DNA of 31,832 nucleotides, from contig JAEDDI010000022.1 in NCBI GenBank assembly GCA_016293805.1, positions 1 to 31,832 of the forward strand, written 5' to 3'. The position numbers were made by a program, and so were the translations under genes. A model generated the notes under the pieces. It searched no databases, was not told the origin of the DNA, and saw nothing but the letters and a program-made list of their open reading frames with translations. The first letter of the stretch is position 1; each line of letters starts with the position of its first letter. This DNA comes from Bacillota bacterium (GTDB lineage Bacteria; Bacillota; Clostridia; Peptostreptococcales; Anaerovoracaceae). Positions 1 through 5,958 of this stretch are shown piece after piece.

Positions 1-55
1 AAAAAACTACATTTTCATTTCGGAATATTGTGGCATTTTGATATTGACATTTACA
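1..55. mobile_element. Terminal end of a second IS21-like element (partial)
   Basis: Read leftward from 55, this sequence begins TGTAAATGTCAATAT and matches 21 of the first 22 bases of the left end of the complete IS at 71. Further in, it aligns without gaps (my count 34 of 50) to the complete element's upstream end at 2703, including TCCGAAAT at the same distance from the tip. It is therefore probably the istA-side end of a related IS lying to the left, in the same orientation, 15 bp away (56-70). The rest of that element is outside the window, so its integrity is unknown. Confidence 0.6.
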
Positions 56-70
56 ACAGATCTTAGCATT

Positions 71-143
71 TGTAAATGTCAATATAAAAATGTAGGTTTT
101 ATCTTGGATAAGAATGTAGGTTTTCCTACATTTCTATCCAAGA
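71..143 (+). repeat. IS21 left end with binding repeats and large palindrome
   Basis: The tip is at 71, with AATGTAGG at 89-96 and again at 113-120. Positions 102-120 and 125-143 form a 19-bp stem with two mismatches around a TTTT loop, followed by six T at 144-149. Read on the plus strand this resembles an intrinsic terminator, which would block rightward transcription entering the element antisense to istB. A 19-base direct copy of 108-126 occurs at 2637-2655 in the other end. Confidence 0.65.
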
Positions 144-151
144 TTTTTTCT

Positions 152-907
152 TTATGATTCCTCACTTAAGTACTGAATCTGATCCTTGAGTCTGTATGAT
201 GGACCATTAATATTTATCACCGAACAGTGATGTAGAAGTCTATCAAGCAGTGCATTGGTAAGGACAGGTTCCTGGAATATATCTGCCCATTTTGAGAAAG
301 GACTGTTTGTAGTGATAATTGTCGATGTTTTCTCGTATCTCTTCGATATCAGATTAAAAAACAGATTTGCCGATTCAACATCCATTTTCTGATATCCCAG
401 CTCATCAATAATGAGAAGTTTGTATCGACAGAAAAAACGGATTCTCTTCTCAAGCCGATTCTCCTCTGCTGCCTTCTTCAGCTGATTCATCAGTTCCTGG
501 AACGTTATGAAATAGACACTGTTTCGATTTAGTGCGGCCTCTATGCCTATGGATACAGCAAGGTTTGTTTTGCCCACACCCGGTGTACCGCAGAATATGA
601 CATTTTCCGCATTGCTGATAAAACGTAAAGTCATGAGATCCATAATCTTCGCCTTATCAAGTGATGGCTGGAAGCTGAAGTCAAACTCGCTCATTTCTTT
701 GATGTATGGGAAATTGGCCACTTTGACATTGCCTTTTATCACCTGCTCCTGCTTAAAGTCCACCTGCATCTTAGTAAGTTCATAGAGAGCATCTACAGCT
801 GTTTTCTCTCCGTCTGCAATCATATTAAGATACGTGTCAATATTCTCCCTGATTCTGTTCAGTTCAAGCTTGTCAAGATTGTTGATAAGCGCGTTGTATG
901 CGTTCAT
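152..907 (-). CDS. istB: IstB, IS21-family transposition helper ATPase
   Basis: A 251-residue DnaC-like AAA+ ATPase that assists the IS21 transposase IstA in target capture. A Walker A motif GTPGVGKT lies at residues 107-114, a Walker B LLIIDEL at 164-170, and the sensor-like TIITTNSPF follows. The length fits the family (about 250). The start has AAAGGAG seven bases upstream. It follows istA by 56 bp, the usual order, and is presumably co-transcribed. The gene is uninterrupted, so the element may be active. Confidence is high because motif, length and partner all agree. Confidence 0.95.
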   Translation of the reverse strand: MNAYNALINNLDKLELNRIRENIDTYLNMIADGEKTAVDALYELTKMQVDFKQEQVIKGNVKVANFPYIKEMSEFDFSFQPSLDKAKIMDLMTLRFISNAENVIFCGTPGVGKTNLAVSIGIEAALNRNSVYFITFQELMNQLKKAAEENRLEKRIRFFCRYKLLIIDELGYQKMDVESANLFFNLISKRYEKTSTIITTNSPFSKWADIFQEPVLTNALLDRLLHHCSVININGPSYRLKDQIQYLSEES

Positions 908-963
908 TTTTTGCTCCTTTCATGATGTCGGCACAGAAACTTTAGTGTTTGTGTTCTGACTGA

Positions 964-2586
964 TCATTCAAGTGGGATATCCGGCAGACTGTTATCTTCT
1001 TCGTAGTTTTGGTCTTCAATAAAGCCTTCAATAAACTCTGTGAGTTCCTTTTCATACTTCTTTCGAAGAATCTCGTATCCTTCATCAGTAAGAACAGTTT
1101 CAGCCTCACTTGTGGCCATAAAGTCGTTAATCAGACAGTCAAAATCTATACTTCGACAGCAGTTTTCCTTCATTGAGAATTTGATTCTCTGAATAAAGGC
1201 TTCGTCATTTCCTATGTAAGGAAGAACTGAATTCCTTCCCTTTCTGAATATCAGCTGTTTATCATTCGACAGATGGGCATAATGGGTTATTACCCATTTT
1301 CCAAATTCGCTTTTGCTGATATATGCGATAAGTGCAGTTTCCGATGATGTTGCTTCAGATGCAGACACATCAACCTTTCGAATCTGCAGGATTGAGTCCA
1401 TCATTTTGAGATTCTCCGAAACTCTTGTATTCATGTCTTCCTCCTTGATCTTTCCGCTCATAAGCTGACTGTAATGTTCTTCCTTGTAGTTGATCGGGTT
1501 ATCATTTAACGGATGATATGTGACGAGTTTTCCTCTATAATAGATATAGAGAATATCCTCAAGCACATCTACTGTAACAAATTCATTAATAAGCTTGGGA
1601 TCTACAGAGTATCTTTTTCCTCCATAACGAATCAGGGCATCCTTTGATACACGAATTCTGTTTGGCTGCAGGTATGTATCAATGATCACCTCGTTAGGAG
1701 CATGCTGAAGATACTCTTTCTCTTTGTAAAACAGCGACATAGGCGGCATCTGTGTTTCCTGACATATGTTCAGATTGATATCTTTGTTAATCATAGTTAC
1801 TATTCTAAACAGGTCCTCGATATCCTCGAATTCATCCTGATATGGCCGTATCCAGTCAATCATCTTGTTTCTTGCCTCAACTGACCCCTTGGTCTGCGGC
1901 TGTCTTGTCTTGCACAATCTGACTTTAAATCCAAAGTCTTTAGACATCCTTGAAATTTCACTAGTCAGTTTCCTGGTATTTCCTCTGACTGTTACTACAG
2001 TTGACATATTGTCAAACAGAAGTTCCTCAGGAACACCTCCGAAGAATCTGAATGCATTCACAAGGCATCTTTCCACATCTTCAGCCCTTTTATTCAAAGT
2101 ACATTCCAGATATGAGAAACGTGAATACTTGAGCGTGATATGAAACACATTCACTACAAAGATTTCTCCATACTTTGAGACAAGATGTATGTCTTCCTTC
2201 CAGTCAACCTGTGCCTGTTTTCCAGGAGGAAGCTCCACTCTTGGATGCCCGGTTTCAGGTATAGCATATGACTTCAGGCGATGCCTTTTTACATATGTTG
2301 CAAAGTTGGAATATGAGCCTATCTGTTCAATACCGTATTGTTTGACCATGAACTCATATACGCCTTTAACCGTAACATGCTTAATCCTAAGTTTATCGAT
2401 AATGAGTTCCCTATAGGGATCCAGCTTGCTTGGTTTATCCCTCGAATGTGGTTTGCCCTTGTAGCCTTTATGGTATTTCTTAACTGTACGCCAGTCCATA
2501 CCATACTTCCTGCCTAACGCAGCATAGTTGGGCTTGCAATCCATAATGTCCATAACTGTTAATTCTCCTATTAAATTGTTGTGCAT
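964..2586 (-). CDS. istA: IstA, IS21-family DDE transposase
   Basis: A 540-residue transposase. An N-terminal helix-turn-helix lies around residues 17-40 (YAALGRKYGMDWRTVKKY), followed by an RNase H-like rve core with candidate catalytic D128 (QVDWKED), D192 (LFDNMS) and E237 (KGSVEARN), then a C-terminal Mu-type beta-barrel-like region. Length is slightly above the usual 390-520. The start codon at 2586 is preceded by AAAGGAGGTG, but the ribosome site and AT of the ATG lie in a hairpin (see 2585-2619). No frameshift or internal stop is present. It transposes the flanking TG...CA ends. Confidence 0.95.
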   Translation of the reverse strand: MHNNLIGELTVMDIMDCKPNYAALGRKYGMDWRTVKKYHKGYKGKPHSRDKPSKLDPYRELIIDKLRIKHVTVKGVYEFMVKQYGIEQIGSYSNFATYVKRHRLKSYAIPETGHPRVELPPGKQAQVDWKEDIHLVSKYGEIFVVNVFHITLKYSRFSYLECTLNKRAEDVERCLVNAFRFFGGVPEELLFDNMSTVVTVRGNTRKLTSEISRMSKDFGFKVRLCKTRQPQTKGSVEARNKMIDWIRPYQDEFEDIEDLFRIVTMINKDINLNICQETQMPPMSLFYKEKEYLQHAPNEVIIDTYLQPNRIRVSKDALIRYGGKRYSVDPKLINEFVTVDVLEDILYIYYRGKLVTYHPLNDNPINYKEEHYSQLMSGKIKEEDMNTRVSENLKMMDSILQIRKVDVSASEATSSETALIAYISKSEFGKWVITHYAHLSNDKQLIFRKGRNSVLPYIGNDEAFIQRIKFSMKENCCRSIDFDCLINDFMATSEAETVLTDEGYEILRKKYEKELTEFIEGFIEDQNYEEDNSLPDIPLE

Positions 2587-2619
2587 TGTTACACCTCCTT
2601 TAAAATGAAGTGTAACAAT
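2585..2619 (-). promoter_or_regulatory. Hairpin enclosing the istA ribosome site and start
   Basis: A perfect 10-bp inverted repeat (ATTGTTACAC 2585-2594 and GTGTAACAAT 2610-2619) encloses a 15-base loop. On the minus strand the loop and 3' arm contain the Shine-Dalgarno AAAGGAGGTG, and the 3' arm ends with the first two bases of the istA ATG. Readthrough RNA from outside would fold it and hide the start, which is the type of protection known for IS10 and IS50. The role here is inferred. Confidence 0.55.
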
Positions 2620-2631
2620 TTAGCCGAAAAT

Positions 2632-2703
2632 ATAAAATAAGAATGTAGGTTTTCCGACATGTTTATTTCGGATTATTCCTACATTCTTATTATAGAATTT
2701 ACA
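2632..2703 (-). repeat. IS21 right end with inverted binding repeats
   Basis: The tip CA is at 2702-2703. CCTACATT is at 2678-2685, the inverted counterpart of AATGTAGG at 89-96 with identical 18-bp spacing from the tip. A 14-bp perfect inverted repeat pairs 2636-2649 with 2678-2691, and an inner 5-bp pair lies at 2653-2657 and 2668-2672. Any promoter for istA should lie in or near this end. Confidence 0.6.
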
Positions 2704-2798
2704 CATACCACTCGATTGTTTCGGCACTTACACTGGCGGCAGTAGAAACAAAATAGCTTCTGGTCCAAAGGCTTGGCATCTTACTTAACACTTCAAAC
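2704..2798 (-). pseudogene. tnpA: IS200/IS605 TnpA C-terminal remnant, cut by the IS21 tip
   Basis: On the minus strand, in one frame, this reads WDEFEVLSKMP and then LWTRSYFVSTAASVSAETI EWYV. The LWTRSYFVST...S.ETI pattern is the conserved C-terminus of the Y1-type single-strand transposase TnpA (HUH family). The frame runs into the IS21 tip at 2703, whose TGTAAA supplies a stop codon, so the last residues of TnpA were displaced. Upstream, the frame hits a TAG and no catalytic HUH or Tyr region is present, so only about 30-40 of roughly 130 residues survive. This is a fragment, not a working gene. Confidence 0.7.
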
Positions 2799-2840
2799 TC
2801 ATCCCACACCTAAAGACAGTGGGCTTTCTCGCACTACACC
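2785..2840 (-). repeat. IS200/IS605-like terminal hairpin remnant
   Basis: The minus strand carries GAAAGCCCAC, then TGTCTTTAGGT, then GTGGGATGAGTTTGAA. The CCCAC/GTGGG stem with a CTTTAG loop closely resembles right ends of IS200/IS605-group elements, which also encode the 3' scaffold of TnpB guide RNAs. No tnpB is present in the window, so this is at most a relic. Identification is by resemblance only. Confidence 0.45.
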
Positions 2841-2864
2841 TTTTGTAAAATAAATCTTCTCCAT
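2799..2864 (-). CDS. Possible 21-residue ORF over the terminal hairpin
   Basis: An ATG at 2864 is preceded by AGGAGG at 2870-2875 at ideal spacing and opens 21 codons before TGA. The 3' part of the ORF is the IS605-like hairpin sequence, so the peptide may be an accident of that structure. It starts 12 bases after the stop of the upstream 32-residue ORF. I do not recognise a function. Confidence 0.25.
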   Translation of the reverse strand: MEKIYFTKGVVRESPLSLGVG

Positions 2865-2876
2865 AATTGCCTCCTG

Positions 2877-2975
2877 TCAATTCATATACTCTCTATATTC
2901 ATCTTCACTTGCAAACAGCATGTATTCGCCTTCAACGTATCCCATATATCCTGAATAAGTAACATATCCCTTCAC
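2877..2975 (-). CDS. Small 32-residue Tyr/Gly-rich protein
   Basis: A GTG start at 2975 has AGGAGGTG a few bases upstream and opens a 32-residue ORF reading KGYVTYSGYMGYV, then EGEYMLFASEDEYREYMN. The composition (Y, G and M rich, then acidic) is not that of random translation. From memory, similar very short proteins accompany IS200/IS605 elements in Clostridia, but I cannot verify this. The frame stays open further upstream, with an in-frame ATG at 3005 (giving 42 residues), but that ATG lacks a ribosome site. Function unknown. Confidence 0.5.
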   Translation of the reverse strand: MKGYVTYSGYMGYVEGEYMLFASEDEYREYMN

Positions 2976-3070
2976 GATCTGCACCTCCTCTTTTCTCATC
3001 TTATACCCATATTCTATCCGGCAAATGGGCCGAAAACGGTACAATCTCTCTATGCCCTCAGGCGGAGGAA

Positions 3071-3106
3071 AGCCCGCAAATGTTCAAATTTCAACATTTG
3101 CGGGCT
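3071..3106. repeat. Perfect 14-bp stem-loop
   Basis: AGCCCGCAAATGTT (3071-3084) pairs exactly with AACATTTGCGGGCT (3093-3106) around an 8-base loop that can itself partly pair. There is no T-run on the plus side; the minus side is followed by TTTCC. It could be a weak leftward terminator or a dispersed repeat. The rest of 2976-3210 holds no convincing gene. Confidence 0.5.
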
Positions 3107-3210
3107 ATTAAGTGTCAAACTTCCGAAGTATTGTATCGAAGAACTGTAAAATCATATGTCTTTCAAATGTAAAATATGCGTTAAGTCTGTCACTGCCGGT
3201 CAGGACATAC

Positions 3211-3238
3211 AAAAAAGCCTCCGCGCGGGAGGCTTTCT
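3211..3238 (-). terminator. Terminator after the EamA gene
   Basis: AAAGCCTCC (3214-3222) pairs with GGAGGCTTT (3228-3236). On the minus strand the stem is followed by six T (3216-3211), and it sits 8 bases after the EamA stop codon. It is an intrinsic terminator for the leftward EamA-HD-macro operon. Confidence 0.85.
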
Positions 3239-3245
3239 TTATATA

Positions 3246-4119
3246 TTAATCTTTACACATGAACGCAAGGGCCACAAGTGTCAGTGCCATTCCTGCGATG
3301 GAAATGACCGTAGGCATCTCGCTGAAGAACACAAGTCCGAAAACCATCGCTGCAACCGGCTCACATGATGCCAGAATCGAGGCCTTGCCCGGTTCAATAT
3401 ACTGAAGCGCAGTAGTATAGCAAAGATACGGAAGAACACCGATGCAAAGTGAATGGAGAAACATAAATCCTTCCCCTCGCCGGAGCCTCTGCCACAAAAC
3501 TGAATATTGCACTATAGTCTGCAAATGGAGCAAGAATTACTGCGAGTATAAGAAGGCTGTAAAACGTTACAGTAAGGCTCTTGAGTCCGCTGTTCATCGC
3601 AAACTTCGATATTATTCCGTATGCACCGTAAGTCACACCTGAAATCAGCCCTGCAGCCAGACCTGCACCCGAAACACTGACAGCCGAGCCAATTATTCCG
3701 CTCACCATCACGCAGCCTGCAATTGCCAGAAACATACATACAGTCTTTTTCTTTGTTATTTCTTCCTTAAAAACGATTCTCGAAAAGATCAGAACATATA
3801 TCGGGAAAATGCTCAGGAGAACCGCAGCAAGTGAAAGGGACAGATGTGTTGATGATATATTAAAGCATAGATTTGTTCCAAGCATTCCAAGTATGGCACA
3901 TCCTGCCAGGTATATGAAATTCTTCGGCTGTATTTTTAAAAGTGATATGTCTTTTACAGCCAGACAGATAAGCATTATAACAGCCGCAAGAGCAGCTCTT
4001 GAGAATATAATCGTAATATTTCCAAATCCGGCTCCGTCAAGTGTCCTCACAAAAATACCTACAGAACCGAATAAAACTCCCGCTGCAATCGGCAGCAGAT
4101 TTACCGTTTTCTTAATCAT
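3246..4119 (-). pseudogene. EamA/DMT-family permease, frameshifted
   Basis: Two overlapping frames together encode one 10-helix drug/metabolite transporter of about 290 residues. The N-terminal frame (from 4119) supplies the first EamA repeat through FSFVAEAPARG. The C-terminal frame (to 3246) continues with FMFLHSLCIGVLPYLCYTTA and the motif EPVAAMVFGLVFFSE of the second repeat. The switch falls near 3473-3476, a run of four C (G on the coding strand). Removing one G restores a continuous protein. This is either a one-base insertion that kills the gene or a sequencing error. Its ATG overlaps the HD gene stop as ATGA, so it belongs to that operon. The substrate cannot be inferred. Confidence 0.8.
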
Positions 4120-4652
4120 AAATCACCTTTAAGTCTGTAATAAATCTCCAGAAATCTGTTTTCTGTCTCTGCAAACGGAATGAAACTGTAATCGACCGCA
4201 ACAGAAAGTTCCGGTTCTGCTCTGTCTTGTTTCTCATCAAGAAGAACTTTAAGATCCCAGTAAAGAAGATCTTTATCAACTGCTTCAACCACTGCAAGTT
4301 CATCTTCCTTCGGAATACGTCCTGCCAGCCTGGTATATATCACATTCTGCAGTCTGCGCTCCGCTTCCGCGTATCCCGCAAGACTGCCCTTGACAGGTCC
4401 CGGCACATCGGAAAGATAACACTCTGACGCATCATGCAGAAGGCAGAACATTGCAGTACTATCTGAACATCCTCTTTCCTTTGCTTCAAGAGCGCACATT
4501 ATTGAATGTGAAGCGACAGAAAAAAACTGTCTGACCTGTCCGTTTCCTCTGCAGATATATGACAGAGCATGTGCAATATCACGAATGTCAATATCATCCG
4601 CTTCCGGCTCCAGTGGATTTATCCGTATACCTGTAAACGTAGTTATATGCAT
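4116..4652 (-). CDS. HD-domain phosphohydrolase (YfdR-like)
   Basis: A 178-residue HD-superfamily metal hydrolase. The metal-binding set is visible as H49 (SVASHS), H73-D74 (CLLHDASE) and a later Asp (VDKDLLYWD). The opening MHITTFTGIRINPLEP and DIRDIAHALS.ICRGNG resemble the YfdR-type phosphohydrolases, which act on nucleotides. I chose the ATG at 4652 rather than the one at 4664 because GGAGG lies just before it. It overlaps the macro-NADAR gene by 10 bp and is followed by the EamA gene with an ATGA overlap, so all three are translationally linked. Substrate unknown; a nucleotide or ADP-ribose derivative is an inference from its neighbour. Confidence 0.8.
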   Translation of the reverse strand: MHITTFTGIRINPLEPEADDIDIRDIAHALSYICRGNGQVRQFFSVASHSIMCALEAKERGCSDSTAMFCLLHDASECYLSDVPGPVKGSLAGYAEAERRLQNVIYTRLAGRIPKEDELAVVEAVDKDLLYWDLKVLLDEKQDRAEPELSVAVDYSFIPFAETENRFLEIYYRLKGDL

Positions 4653-5851
4653 TCCTGCCTCCATATATCGCAGATTTCCTGCAGCATCTCCCTGAATCCG
4701 GCCTTAGGAAGATTCTGCATATCTCCAAACCGGGATGTATCAAATACATACTTCTGCTCATAATCAAGAGTTATCCTGTATGTTGCCGCAGCGTCTGCGT
4801 ATCTTCCTCCCATGTCAGAAGGCCTGATATCCCATAACCTTTCATCAAACACATCATCTATATCCTCGTATGACAGGCCTTCTTTCAGTTCTTCTCTCAC
4901 TTCCATTAAAATTCTGCCAAGACGATTTGTTCCAGCCCATGATTTCCTGTCATACCGTCTATCATCGTCAAGTCCTATTCCTATTCCCCATATGCGGTCA
5001 TCCGCATTGCATTCTGCAATTTCCATACCTTCCGTCTGCTTAAGTATTTCTGCATACTCGGGATACTGTTCAAACTTTGCCCGGACTCCTCTTTTAACGA
5101 TGTTGTATCCCGCTTCTTCCCAGAGAGCGGCATCAAACCTCTTCATAGGCGTCCTTCCTATGCGCTTTGCCTCTGCTGCATCATCTGACTTTTGTATTTT
5201 TTCTGCCAGTTCATATTCACCAAACATTTCAACTTTCTGAATCATCATATATGTCTCAATCGAAGAATACTGTCTGCCGGCGTATTTAAACGGAGCCCTG
5301 TACCAGTTGCTGAAACATTCAAACAACCCATTGTCATTATCAAAACATACGATTTTTTTATTCATGTTGCCGAGAATACGAAGTCCTGCCTCCAGTATCC
5401 TGTCATCTAGTACCATGAAACATATATCAAGAGATGAATTTCTGCATGCAAACAATGCCGTCTCCCATGCCGCCTCTATCGGAAATCCGAAAACACCGGC
5501 GGATATCAGCGGAAAAGCCACAGATGAGGCCCCGCAGTTTCCCGCAGCTTCAAGTGCATTGATATAGCACTTTCTTAGAATATCATATTCACCTTCGTAT
5601 CCGCCCTTCCACACAGGTCCGACTGCATGTATAATATATTCCGCTTCAAGTCCGAACGAAGGAGTAACAGCTGCATTTCCGGCAGGAGTGTAACCTATCG
5701 CATCACATGCCGCCTCAAGCCTCTCAGCATCTGCTGAAGCAAATATTGCACCGCATACACCGGACCCTCGCATAAGATGCTCATTTGCAGCATTTACAAC
5801 AGCATCACATTCAGCATCAACTATATTTCCTCTGACTATACGTATACTCAT
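4643..5851 (-). CDS. Macrodomain-NADAR fusion, ADP-ribose processing protein
   Basis: A 402-residue protein. Residues 1 to about 165 form a macrodomain (VNAANEHLMRGSGVCGAI, then PLISAGVFGFPIEAA) of the ADP-ribose-binding or deacylating type. Residues about 175-325 form a NADAR/YbiA-like domain (FSNWYRAPF, SIETYMMIQKVEMFG, AEAKRIGR, ALRAKF-like GVRAKFEQYPE, DRIWGIGIG, NRLGRILMEVREEL). The last 80 residues are unrecognised. NADAR proteins have been shown to cleave N-glycosidic or ADP-ribose bonds, including ADP-ribosylated guanine. I set the start at 5851 (GGAGG seven bases upstream) rather than 13 codons earlier. No ADP-ribosyltransferase partner is visible nearby. Confidence 0.85.
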   Translation of the reverse strand: MSIRIVRGNIVDAECDAVVNAANEHLMRGSGVCGAIFASADAERLEAACDAIGYTPAGNAAVTPSFGLEAEYIIHAVGPVWKGGYEGEYDILRKCYINALEAAGNCGASSVAFPLISAGVFGFPIEAAWETALFACRNSSLDICFMVLDDRILEAGLRILGNMNKKIVCFDNDNGLFECFSNWYRAPFKYAGRQYSSIETYMMIQKVEMFGEYELAEKIQKSDDAAEAKRIGRTPMKRFDAALWEEAGYNIVKRGVRAKFEQYPEYAEILKQTEGMEIAECNADDRIWGIGIGLDDDRRYDRKSWAGTNRLGRILMEVREELKEGLSYEDIDDVFDERLWDIRPSDMGGRYADAAATYRITLDYEQKYVFDTSRFGDMQNLPKAGFREMLQEICDIWRQECI

Positions 5852-5869
5852 TTCCTGACCTCCGCTAAC

Positions 5870-5921
5870 ATTATATACACTGCCGGGCACTCTTGCAAAC
5901 TAATGAAAAAAAATATATATT
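5870..5921. promoter_or_regulatory. Divergent promoters sharing one -35 hexamer
   Basis: The self-complementary hexamer TTGCAA (5893-5898) lies exactly 17 bp from TATATT (5916-5921) on the plus strand and exactly 17 bp from TATAAT (5875-5870) on the minus strand. The rightward promoter would serve the hydroxyacid dehydrogenase and the leftward one the macro-NADAR operon, with a very short leader beginning near its GGAGG. Polymerase could not occupy both at once. Confidence 0.55.
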
Positions 5922-5958
5922 ATATATATCAGTAAAGTAAGAACAAGGAGTGATATTT

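Larger units (their letters stand above)
71..2703 (-). mobile_element. Complete IS21-family insertion sequence
   Basis: The boundaries are set by imperfect terminal inverted repeats that start TGTAAAT at both tips (71 rightward, 2703 leftward), giving the 5'-TG...CA-3' ends of the IS21 family; 24 of the first 33 bases match. Both ends carry the octamer AATGTAGG 18 bp inside the tip, and a related repeat 24 bp further in, as expected for transposase binding sites. Inside are the two family genes istA and istB, both intact. A clean target duplication is not visible: the 4-mers flanking the tips are CATT (left) and CATA (right), three of four identical. Confidence 0.8.

Noticed and set aside
50..76. 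Full hybrid promoter across the IS junction
   Set aside because: TTGACA is present in both directions, but no good -10 lies 16-18 bp away; the nearest AT-rich hexamers are about 21 bp away.
2700..3210. CRISPR-like or satellite repeats in the gene-poor stretch
   Set aside because: Only single inverted repeats occur; there are no regularly spaced direct repeats.
3156..3368. 70-residue plus-strand frame with several Cys and His
   Set aside because: It runs through the EamA terminator and into the antisense of the EamA end; the Cys/His spacing gives no real zinc-finger pattern.
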